64,000 nucleotides of DNA from positions 27,893,019 through 27,957,018 of the forward strand of contig CM069608.1 in the NCBI GenBank assembly GCA_035771175.1. The letters are read 5' to 3'. The position numbers and the translations under genes are program-made. Under the pieces are notes generated by a model. It was given only the letters and a program-made list of their open reading frames with translations, did not search any database and was not told where the DNA came from. Source of the stretch: Paratinospora sagittata (lineage: Eukaryota > Streptophyta > Magnoliopsida > Ranunculales > Menispermaceae). Shown piece after piece: positions 12,278 to 23,400 of this stretch (the stretch's first letter is position 1; each line of letters opens with the position of its first letter).

Positions 12278-12885
12278 TTGGAGCTATATGTTGCGATTTA
12301 TCACCGTTCCAACGTGACTGATCAAAATCACAATCAATTTGGCGCAACTTTGATTAAATTGCTCGATCTCCTGTTTCCACTGTCGGATTGATCAGAGTTT
12401 TTTTCAGCTTGATCGATATTGGTATTTTTACATTTTGACCATTGTGATTGTTGATCTAACAGGTTAGTCGTGAGTTATTATAACCTGATTATAGGTGATT
12501 GGAATAAGGGAAAAGATTGTGTAAGATTTGGATTGCCTTCATCCAAGAGTGATATCTCTTTGATCATTAGTTCGATTGACTTGAAACTTGGCCAGAAGAT
12601 TCATCTCTTAATGTGGTTTGTCAATCAGAATGACTGATTTGTCGATGGGAGTACTCTTGCACAAACTGCCACATCTGAACCTAGATTGAGTTTGTGAGAT
12701 TTCTCTTTTCTTATTTGACTATTATTTGAAACATATGTCTGCCATGCCAAGTGCTTAATACTTGATTACTATTGTTATATATATATATATATTGTTGTGG
12801 CATTGTTTCTTAGTGGTTTCCTACTAGGTTAATACACACAAGAGAGGATTTTATTATTTTTCTGCTGTGTCCCGTGTTTCTCTAA
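12268..12885 (+). repeat. 5' LTR of the copia element, second segment
   Basis: It aligns with about 19035-19800 of the 3' LTR: GATTTATCACCGTTCCAACG versus GATTTATCACCGTTCAAACG, and the shared ending TGTCCCGTG. It is shorter than its partner mainly because a stretch equivalent to about 19525-19660 is absent here. A (TA)n tract lies near 12776-12792. Confidence 0.85.
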
Positions 12886-12890
12886 TTAAA

Positions 12891-12902
12891 GTGGTATTAG
12901 AG
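12891..12902 (+). promoter_or_regulatory. Primer-binding site of copia element (tRNA-Met type)
   Basis: GTGGTATTAGAG lies just inside the 5' LTR. It matches the initiator-tRNA-Met complementary consensus TGGTATCAGAGC with one change, as is usual for plant copia elements. Confidence 0.75.
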
Positions 12903-15052
12903 TTCTCTAGTTATTAATTCTTATTGTGTTGAATATGGAAACTAGTCTAAATTTAGCCAAAATGGTCACATTGACTGGTTCAAATTATCACATATAGAAG
13001 AGGAAACTTGATGATTTTTTGTATGTGAAGAATTCTAATGAACCCATTTTTGTCACTCAGAAACCAGATAATAAATCTGAGGATGAATAAGTCTTGTTTC
13101 ATAGGCAAGTGTGTTGAATTATCAAGTAATGGGTAAGTGCAAATGTTACAAAATATGTCGATGAAGAAACACATGCAAGAACCATGTGGATTACACTTGA
13201 ACAATTTTATGCTAGAAAGACCGAGAATAATAAATTGTTTTTGATCAAACGAATGATGGTTTTGAGATACAAAGATGGAACTCCAGTAGCAGATCACCTG
13301 AATGCATACTAGGGGATTATAAATCAGTTGCCTGTAATGGGTATCATGTTCGATGATGAGATACAAGCACTATGGTTACTTGGTACACTGTCGGGTTCAT
13401 GGGAGATGTTTAGAACGTCATAACAAAACTCTGCTCTAGATGGTATGCTCCCAATGGAATTGGCTAAGGAAAATATTCTGAATGAGGAGATAGATAAGAG
13501 GAAAAATTCAAGGATTTTCTTCAAATTCAGAAGTCTTGATTACTAGAAGAAAGGGAAGGAGCAAAAACAGGGGTCCAAAGAACAAAAGTAAATCCAACAG
13601 TAAATCTAACGAGTTTGCAAATGTTGAGTGTTATCGCTGTGGTAAAAAGGGGAACATCAAGAAAAATTGCAGGAGATTGAAGAAAGAGAACAGGAATGAC
13701 ACAAGCAAAAAAAAGAAAATTGAAGATGAAAACAATGATGACAAAGTTGTTATTGCCAGTTATGAAGAATTTCTTCTTGTTTATGATAATGATTCCATCA
13801 ACTTTGCAAGTCATGAGTCCAACTGGGTGACTGATAGTGGTGAATCAGTCTATGCTACATCTCGACAAAATTTCTTTACATCCTATACACGTGGTGATTT
13901 TGGGAGCGTAAATATGGGAAATGATGGTCTGGCTAAAGTTGTTGGCATAGGAGATGTGTGCTTGGAGATTACTAATGGCACAAGACTAGTTCTTAAAAAT
14001 GTAAAACATATTCCTGACATTTGTGTGAATATAATCTCAATACGAAAACTTGATGATGATGGATATTGTAACACTTTCAGTAATGGCCAGTGGAAGCTTA
14101 GTAAAGGTGCCATGACTGTTGCCTAAGCTAAGAAAATTTCTACAATATATTTGTTGCAAGCAAAGATTTTAAAAGGCATCATCAATGCAGTTGAGGATAA
14201 AGTCAAAGTAGAATTGTGACATAAAAGACTTGGACACATCAGTGAGAAAGTCTCAAATGTTCTGATTAAGAAGATTTTGTTATCTGACATAAAGAGTGCA
14301 AAAATTGAATAAATGTACTCATTGTTTAGCAGGGAGGCAGAACAGAGTAAGCTTTCATAGTTCCCCACCTTCAAGGAGTACAAGTATACTTGATTTAGTA
14401 CATTCAGATCTCTGTGGTCCTATAAAGATTAGAACACTTGGTGGATCTCTTTACTTGATCATTCAAGAAACACATGGGTTTACACCCTATAGACAAAATA
14501 CCAAGTGTTAGATGTTTTCAAGCGATCTCAAGAACTGTTTGAAAGACATACTAGGAAAAAGTTTAGACGCATCAGAATAGATAATAGTGGAGAGTATTCT
14601 GGTCCTTTTGATGAGTACTGCAGACGAAACGGGATACGACATCAAAAGACACCTCCCAAGACTCCTCAGTTGAATGGTTTAGCTGAGAAGATGAATAAAA
14701 CACTAGTCGAGAGAGTGAGATGCTTACTTTCACATGCACAATTGCCATGATTCTTCTGAGGTGAGGCTTTGAGCAATGTTGTACATATTCTTAATTTAAC
14801 GCCCTATGTTCCTCTACAGTTTTATGTACCAAATAGGGTTTGGACCAACAAAGATGTTTTATATAATCATTTCTGTGTCTTTGGTTTCAAGACATTTGTG
14901 CACATTCCCAAGGATGAGAGGTCTAAGCTTGAAGTGAAGATACAACAATGTATCTTCCTTGGTTATGGTTACGATGAATCTAGATATAGATTATATGATC
15001 CAGTTGAGAAGAAACTAGTGTGAAGCAAGGATGTTGTGTTCATGGAGGATCA

Positions 15053-16845
15053 TGTTGGCCCATATGTGTCCGAGAGGGGAGGTGTGAATTGGACACTTAG
15101 TAGTTTAAAACCTTTCTTTTAAAATGGTAATAATATGAAATCAAGTTAAGCTAGATATGATAAAGATAATTCAATGATAATAATGAAGGCAGCTAGCTAA
15201 CAATGGACATGAGATTTATAGTGGTTCGGTCGCTCCTACATCCACTACCTAACCTCTTCAATTAGGATTTGTCCAAACTCTACTAATGGATCTTCTTACG
15301 AGTGAAGATCAAATCGTTTACACATTCTCAACTTCACAGGCTCGAGAACAACCTTAACTGTTTCTCAACTTCACAGGCTTGAAAATAACCTTGACAGACC
15401 GAGCAACACTTGCTCTATTTCCAGTGACTAACCAGTCACCAATAACTGAGATACAAGATTGAGATATGATTCCTTTTACTCAAAATCAAATGAATACTTA
15501 CAAAGCTTTTGGATTGAACCTTCTGTTATCATAGATTCAACAAAATATATAATGAAGTGCAGTTGAAATGAAAGGTTCAAAAAGTTTTCTTCTTCTTTAA
15601 TGGATTTTGAAAAGATATTTAATGAAGATCGACAAATCCAGAAGATTTCAAGTATTTCAAAGTATCGAGAGTTTTTGCAGCGAATAGAACTATAACTTTC
15701 AAGAGTATTTGCACAAGTGAAAACTGTTCAAAAATTTAAAGAATACATTATCAGTTTTCTCATTTTTGTTTTGTATTTCAAATGCTTAAAGGCAGCATAT
15801 ATATAAAGAGAAAACAATGGCGTTTTGGACTTGAACATTTTCAAGAATTTTGGCGTACAAAGTTATTTCAAATTCAACGGATATAATCTTTCTAAAAAAA
15901 GATTGATTTAGTTTGTGCAATTACGGCAACAACACCTAAATCTTTTGATCTTTGATGAGAATAGAATGTTTTGATAAAGTTTTGAAACGTTTTGAAAAGG
16001 TTCAAAAAGTTTTGATAAAGTACATTGAAAAAGTGTACAGTTGACAACTTTATGACAGTGTTGAATTAGCGTCTTGATTAGACAATCAACGTCCTGACAC
16101 GTAAAACCAACTTTTGTTGTTTTGTTCCTTGAGGGCGCTCAAACATCGTGAGCGTCCTACTGAACTATGAAATGAGGGCGCTACTTAACCGTAAACGTCC
16201 TGACTTACTTAAGACTTTTAAAACCATAAAAACGATGAGTGTGCTACTAATTACTCAGCGTCTTGATGAGTTACATAGTTGGTTCTTGTGAGGGCACTAC
16301 TGGAACGTAAGCGTCCTGATAGATAAGTGCATTTTCAACTTAGAACCATATCAGCGTTCTAATGTGTCATCAGCGTCCTGGCTTACCAAGTACAGGAGGC
16401 GTTGCTGAGACATTAGCGTCCTAATTGATACTTAAACACAATTTTGACATTTTTCAACATTTTAAAGCTCGATAAAAACAATATTAAACACTTGGTGTTT
16501 TGAATCAAATCAAACGTTGAAAATTCATTGAGTGATAGATAAAATCAGCGAAAAATACTTTGAGATCGAATCGACTAAACCATGCAATCATACACATTTG
16601 CTGAATCATATGATAACAAAGATTCTATAACCTAAACATAGTCTAATAACATAAAGATATGTAATCGAATGATCGTGGTCTTCAGTTTGATCTTGGTAAC
16701 TTTTTCACCATGCATCATCAAGTCTTTGGGTGAATCTTCATGTGAATTTAGATGTGCAATGCATATATTATAATAATTAGAATGCGGTTTGTAATCATCA
16801 AAATATATTTTCTCATCCGGGTCATGAGGGAAATTTAGATTAACA
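15053..16845 (+). mobile_element. LTR-like insertion (solo LTR or non-autonomous element) in copia pol
   Basis: It begins TGTTGGCCCATATGTGTCC and ends GATTAACA, i.e. TG...CA, and is flanked by GATCA (15048-15052) and TATCA (16846-16850), a one-mismatch 5-bp duplication. The copia reading frame resumes right after it (DIEKVEESTPCDND). Length is 1793 bp with no coding domain. A TATATATAAAG box near 15798 could be an LTR promoter. It contains a GCGTCCTGA-type minisatellite at about 16130-16430. Family not identified. Confidence 0.7.
16060..16430 (+). repeat. Degenerate minisatellite with GCGTCCTGA motif
   Basis: About ten imperfect, irregularly spaced alternations of GGGCGCT and (A)GCGTCCT(G/A) occur between 16060 and 16430, for example AGCGTCTTGATTAG, GAGGGCGCTC, GAGCGTCCTACTG, GAGGGCGCTACT, AAACGTCCTGAC, AAGCGTCCTGAT, CAGCGTCCTGGC, TTAGCGTCCTAAT. 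The two motif types alternate, giving a higher-order unit of about 55-65 bp. Confidence 0.7.
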
Positions 16846-18714
16846 TATCAGACTATTTAGGACATTGAAAAGGTTGAGGAATCTACACCTTGTGATAATG
16901 ATGATTTGGTTGATTTCAGTTCAGATTCTTCAGAAGATTTACCAACATAGGGTGAGGATAATGTTCAAGATGATCAACAAGGTGCAACTAATATAGATGG
17001 CTCGTCACAAATTGAAGATAATGATGAAACTGATGACCAATTGCCAGAACTTAATGCTCAATCAGAGGTTCCACTCAGAAAGTCAACCAGAGTCTGACGC
17101 CCTTATACTAGGTATCCTGCAATGAGTATGTGTTATTGACTAATGAAGGAGAACCTGAGTGTTATGTAAAAGGCCTTGAAGATGAACACAAAATGGAGTG
17201 GCTCGAGGCAATGCAAGATGAGATGCATTCATTACATGAAAACCACACATTTGAGTTGGTGAAATTGCCTAAGGGCATAAGAGCTCTGAAAAACAAATGG
17301 GTATTCAGAATAAAGCATGATGAACTTACTTCACGACCTCGCTACAAAACAAGATTGGTTGTTAAATAATTTAACCAAAGAAAAAGCATTGATTTTGATG
17401 AGATCTTTTCTCCAGTTGTGAAGATGTCATCCATTGGTGTTGTGCTTAGTTTGGCAACTAGCCTTGATCTGGAGATCGAGCAAATAGATGTGAAGATGAC
17501 TTTTCTTCATGTTGACTTAAAAGAAGAAATTTACATGGAGTAGCTAGAGGGCTTCAAAGAAAAAGGAAAAGAAGAGTGCCTGTGCAAGTTGAAGAAAAGT
17601 CGGTATGGCTTAAAGCAGGCACCAAGACAATGGTACAAGAAGTTTTAATCGGTTATGGGGGAGCAAGGCTACAAGAAAACAACTTCTAACCATTGTGTAT
17701 TTGTTTAAAAATTCTTTGATGATGACTTTATCACCTTATTATTATATGTTAATGACATATTGATTGTTGGTAGGAATATCTCAAGGATTGACATGTTGAT
17801 GATGAAATTAAGTCAATCATTTGCAGTGAAGAACTTGGGGCCAACAAAGAAAATTATTGGAATAAGAATTCATCGTGATGGGAATGCCAATAAGTTGTAT
17901 ATGTCATAGGAGAAATATATTGAAAGGTGACACAAAGATTCAATTTGGACAAAACCAAAGAAGTTAGCACTCCACTTGGTACACATTTTAAGTAAAGCTC
18001 CAAACAGTGTCCTACAGAGGCTCAGAAGAATTGCATAGAAAGAGTTCCATATGCTTCAACAATAGGGAGTTTGATGTATGCAATGGTATGTACAAGACTA
18101 GACATAGCCCATGTTGTTGGTGTTGTTAGCCGATTCTTGTCTAACCCTGGAAGAGAACATTAGAATACAATTAAGTGGATCATGAGATATCTACAAGGTA
18201 CTTCCAGTTTGGTACTTGGTTTTGGAAATGGGAAACCTTTATTGGTTGGTTATACAGATGCAGACATGGCAAGAGATGTGGATACTCGCAGGTGTACATC
18301 TTGTTATTTGACCACTTTTGCAGGAGGAACTATAGCTTGGCAATCAAGGTTGCAAAAATGTGTCGCTCTTTCCACAAAGGTAGAGTTCATTGCAGCAACT
18401 GAGGCATGTAAGGAGTTGCTATGAATGAAGAAGTTTTGGTTTCAAACAACAGAAGTATGTGTTATTTTGTGGCAGTCAAAGCGTTATTCACCTTCCTAAG
18501 AATTATACTTTCCATGCAAGATCAAACATATTGATGTGAGGTATCATTGGATCATAGACATCTTGAATGATAAGCCATTAGAACTTGAAAAAGTTCATAC
18601 AGACCATAATGGATCTGATATGTTAACAAAGTCACTACCAAGGGAGAAGCTTAAGGATTGTCACTTGATTGCCGCAATGGAGAACCCCTCCACATGATCG
18701 GGAAGGGGGACATT

Positions 18715-19800
18715 TGTTGGGTTGAGTTTTCCTCACATATGGAGGATGGCCCATTATCACCAAGCCCAACAAGCCCATGGACCACATGGGTATTATTTGT
18801 AATTTGGTGAATGGCTATCAAAATCATAAAGATCTCCTTTTTCAGTAGAGTGAGAAGTGCAACCACTTTTTAGAGTGAAAAAGAAGAGAGAAAAAGGTTA
18901 GAAGGTGAAGAAGAACACTTTCTGCTAGTGTTTTATCATAATGCTGGATCTTTGCGATCAGTGGTCGGATCGAGCTCAAACTTGGTCATTTTGTTCTTCT
19001 TTAGTGTGTCTATCTTCTACTGAGCCAGTGTTTCAATCGAAGCTGTATGCTATGATTTATCACCGTTCAAACGTGGCTGATCGGAATCACAGTCATTCCT
19101 GCACAATTTTGATCAAATTATTTGATCTCTTGTTTCCACAGTTGAAATGAGCTGAGATTTTTTCAGCTTGTTTGAGAATGATATCTTCGCATTCTGACCA
19201 TTGTGATTGTTGATCTGATGAGTCAATAGTGAGTTATTATAACCTGGTCATAGGTGATAGGAACAGGGGGAGAAGAACGAGTTAGATTTGGGTTGTCTTC
19301 GTCAAAGAGTAATATCTCTTTGCTCATTAGTCCGATTGATTTGAAGCTTGGATAGAAGATTCATTTTTTGTGATTCGTCAATTTGAATAGTTAATATGTC
19401 GATTGGATTATTCTTGCACAAACTGCTACATCCGAACCTAGATTGAGTTTGTGAGGTTTCTCTTCTCTTTTTTTACTGATATTTGAAAGATGTGTTTGTA
19501 ATGTCAAGTACTTAATTCTTGATGGTTGCTGTAGTTATTATCCCTAGATGATATTAGGATAACTTGTGTACTCTCAATTTGACCAGTAGTGGAGCTTTTG
19601 GGTGGACTAAGGTTCTGTGGTTTTTACTCCTCACATTGAGAATATTTTCCGCATTAAAAATTCCAGTGCATGTATATGGATTGATTCTTGTTGCTAATCT
19701 TCTATATTGTGGCACTGTTTCTTAGTGATTTTCTACTAGGTTCATACACATAAGGGAGAGAGATTTGATTGTTTTTCCACGGTGTCCCGTGCCTCTCCCA
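18715..19800 (+). repeat. 3' LTR of the copia element
   Basis: It is 1086 bp, preceded by the purine tract GGGAAGGGGGA (about 18700-18710). It starts TGTTGGGTTGAG, ends CTCTCCCA, and is followed by TCTTG, the right copy of the target duplication. It is uninterrupted, unlike the 5' LTR. Confidence 0.87.
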
Positions 19801-20415
19801 TCTTGATGTACCAAGCCATGATGTACCATGCCATTGCATTCTTAGAATACAACAAGAACAAGACTAACATGCCAGAACCGATCTCTTAAAGCTGATTTAT
19901 GCCACCAGAAATGTGGTAGAATATGCAAATGTTAGCAGGGTTAAGTTTTTTCTTTTCTTTTCTTTTTTCATTTTTCATTTTTTTTTTTTCATTTTTCATT
20001 TTTTTCTTTCTAGCAAGTAGAACTAGAAATCAGAATACATCACCTATGGACCTAGCATTTCAAAATGTAAGCTAAGAAAGCATCCATGGATAACCTCCTA
20101 AAAGTTCATCACATTACCCCAGTTTCATTCCAATAGGAGACAACAGAACCGAAACAATGGTAGATTTTAATAAAATAGAGATCATACAAGCCCTTGATCT
20201 AATTGATCAAACAAAAAAACAAAAAAAAGATTCTAGCAAGGTTGCTTAAACAACAAGAAGATCCTAGCATACTAAGAATTATCCAATAGACATTACTTCA
20301 ATTATAGCATCTCATACATAAAAACTGTTCTTGAATCCGCCAAGTGGCCGCCATATTTCCAGCTCAATATCTCCTCTTGCAAAAACACTCGTGGATTACG
20401 ATATGCAATGAGAAG
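19801..20415. other. Spacer between copia element and TROL 3' end
   Basis: It holds a T-rich low-complexity stretch (19945-20008, CTTTT/CATTTTT runs) and unique sequence that, reading on the minus strand, is the 3' UTR and terminator region of the TROL gene. No other gene is seen. Confidence 0.6.
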
Positions 20416-23400
20416 TTAAGGTGGTGATGGTGAAGGAGATGATGGAGGTTTGTAATCTGGATACTGCAACCACACACAATGATTTAATCACATCGAATAA
20501 CATAAAAATAAAGCACTGGAAACCATGAAAAATTATGTAAGTATGGGATGAAGGAGAATTACTGCTGAGTATGGTGAAAGTGGACTTGAGAACCCTGAAA
20601 GTGATTCTTCTTTTACTTCAGTTCTGGCAGTTGAATTAATAGTCTCAGGAGGAGTTTCAACAGAATCTTTTGCACAGGAGTTTCGGGAATGGCAGTACTT
20701 GGGCTTCCTTCTGCAGGAACTGGTAGAGCCTTTGTATCTGATGTTGTTGGTAGAAGAGCCTTTCCAATTTGCTGGTAAATTCACCCCAATTAATGCAGAG
20801 AGAAATCATAAAATCATGAATTCCAATCTACTTTCATAATGCAAAAGCAGAATTTGAACATTTTTTGCTCGTCTACTAAGCTGCGTTAAAAGCTTCAAGC
20901 AATTTAAAAGATTATTAAAGAGAAAAATATATATATGGAGTTTCTATAATAGAGTCAGTTACCTTTATTTCATCAGCAAGCTCTTTGGGAGCAATCTTGG
21001 TGTTCAAGAACTCATCAACTTGCTGTAGAGTCTTCTTTCGATCCTGCCCATAAAAAATATATATATATATTGATTAGCAAGACCCAAATCATTTTAGCTT
21101 ATAGTCCCCAGAACAAGCCAATTTCTATGAAATATTCTAGGGAGTTAATTCACGTCTTATTGGAATCCTAACACATTATCAAAAATATTTTCCCTTGAAA
21201 ATATATAAAATGAACAAATTAATTAGCAGTTGAAGAGGCAATGGAACTGACTTCTGCAAATAAAATTTTATTGCTGATGAACTGGACGAGTGCGGCTGAA
21301 CCGACTATTTGAAGTATCGTTTCTACCTGAAAAATTAGCATCAAATCTAAAAATGTTGAAGTCTTCATCAAACCAATATCAAAGAAAAATCACTAAAAAT
21401 TTAAAGCAGTAGAAGATGTTAAAAACTGAACCTCTGTGAATACCAATACACCTAAACCAGTGGCTGCTACTAATCCAAGGGTAACAGGTAGAGCATCAGA
21501 ACCATCCTGTACACAGTGAGTGTTGTTAAGACACTAGAGGAGAAGTATCCATTAATTAAACTATATAAACTACCATATTAATTCTATTAAATCTAAGTAA
21601 AAAAACATTATATTTAAACGAACCAATGCATTACTTAACAGGGATTGTTGGGAAAAGGCTTAGTTGAGTTGAATTGAATTGAGTTGAGTATTACTTAACA
21701 GGTACTGTTAAAAATTTAAATTATCAAAGTCATCATCCTTAATTAAGAAATATATATTTTGTCTAGAGATATGAGCACCACATGCAATTTCCAAAATACA
21801 TACTCCATTAGCACCGGCAAATGCTTCAGTTAAACTTCCAAAATCAAAGCTTAACACATTCTTTGGTGGTAGCCAAGAAAGCCCACTTTTCTGCAGCATT
21901 TGAGATTCACATTCAGGATTAGCACTGCAATTTCAAGAGTAGTTTTGAAAATTTGGACATTCAGGATAGTAGAACAGGAAATAAATGCAAAGGGAGGGAG
22001 AGATAAAGACCAGCCATCCTCTAGGTCCTTCTGCACCATCCTTTATTGCATAGGCAGCCTTGAAACCATTGAGAGTAACCAGTTCTGCTACCAGTTCAGA
22101 ATTCCCATCAAGCCTGAATTGCCACCATCATATCATATAAGTTAGCACCTCTTGCCAAAATCTAATAGACTACTAAATAAACACCCCGAAGAATTATGCT
22201 ATTTAGGACTCACACTAGATAAAAGTAAGAAATATATATATATATATATATATATAACTTAAGTAAGTCAATTTTGAGCCTTAATGAGAAAAGGTAGACA
22301 TTCTGTTCTTTCTGCATTCAATTGCAACATCACAAATGACAATAATATTCTCCAGTAGCCAGAGAAATATACATGTTTCTTTCAATGGTGAACATGTGCA
22401 TGTTAACATTCTCAAGAACATCATATAGGCAATTTCAAAAAAAAAAAAAAAACATCATAAGTATAATTGATCAATGCATTGTATGTATGTCTACGTTATA
22501 ATCTTTTGTATATTCTTCAATTTAATTGTGCTCTGCATATCATTTCCTGAGTGTACTTCACTATTAATTGATTTAGAAACGAGAAATCATCAGGTCTAGG
22601 TGGCATAGAAATATTTTAGCAGATCATTCATGCATGAAAACTCAAAAGATAAATAAGTTGCTAATGAGAAGGATCTTTTACAGTCAATGTGGTAAAACCA
22701 TAAATCATATTGTTAATTATATATAATTCCTAACTATCAAGACCAGTTTTTCAGCATTTGAACCATCTTTGCATTCTTTTCCATTCCTTCCTTATATCTT
22801 AAATTCACAAAACATAAAAACAAAAGAAGGAAAAAAGAAAAGGTGGAAGGATTAGAAACAGATACATTGTTAAAGCTTTACCTTATCTTCTTTATTTTGG
22901 TATAAAAGGTATTATCACTAGACATGCATATATGTGAACGTGAGCTATACACCTAATACAACTTATTTTTCAAGAAGTTAGACACCAGTTATGATCCTTT
23001 TGACATCTCCTCTCTTTATCCACTACGTACTAGAAGCTATGGACATTTAATTTAGTCATATGTTCGTGTTCCCTTTGGACTCTTATACATTTCCTTTGCA
23101 ATGGCGGGAGCCTTGTGTTGGGCGGGCCTGGATCTCTACTAGTACTGATATTGTCCCCAACTTAACCACCTTTGGGCCCAGGTGTGGGTTTTACTCTAAA
23201 AGGCCTCGGTACTAATGAGGGTGAAATCCCAACTTATATTTTATGTGATGAACATACTCATATTTGATGTGGGACTATTATTTCGATCCACGCATACCCA
23301 ACAAATCTCCACCTTGGATCGAAATCCAACTTTCATCACGATCACACCGCGCGATCCATGTCAGATCAACCGTCGTCATTATCTCGAGGAGGAGCAACTC

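Larger units (their letters stand above)
12935..18697 (+). pseudogene. Ty1/copia gag-pol pseudogene
   Basis: The polyprotein starts METSLNLAKMVTLTGSNY at 12935. Domain order is copia-type: gag; zinc knuckle CYRCGKKGNIKKNC near 13630, where the usual His position reads Asn; protease with the WVTDSG motif near 13825; GAG-pre-integrase (HKRLGHISEKV, 14220); integrase core (LDLVHSDLCGP, 14390, to about 15020); RT (LKNKWVFRIK near 17285; IEQIDVKMTFLHVDLKE near 17480; GLKQAPRQWYKKF near 17610; a YVNDI box near 17745); RNase H (VGYTDADMA, 18245; ALSTKVEFIAATEA, 18370); end at 18697 (ENPST). It is interrupted at 15053-16845 by an insert. Stops are frequent (12996, 13088, 13309, 13422, 14124, 17367, 17541, 18421 among others), so it is dead. 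Confidence 0.92.
5068..19800 (+). mobile_element. Ty1/copia LTR retrotransposon with nested insertions
   Basis: The ends are recognised by comparing the two LTRs. The 5' LTR starts TGTTGGGTTGGGTTT at 5068; the 3' LTR starts TGTTGGGTTGAGTTTT at 18715 and ends at 19800. Flanks are TCATG (5063-5067) and TCTTG (19801-19805), a 5-bp target duplication with one mismatch. The 5' LTR is split by a PIF/Harbinger element, and the integrase/RT junction is split by an LTR-like insert at 15053-16845. Removing inserts leaves roughly 5.8 kb plus LTRs, normal for a copia element. Both LTRs have diverged visibly and the ORFs are broken. Confidence 0.88.
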
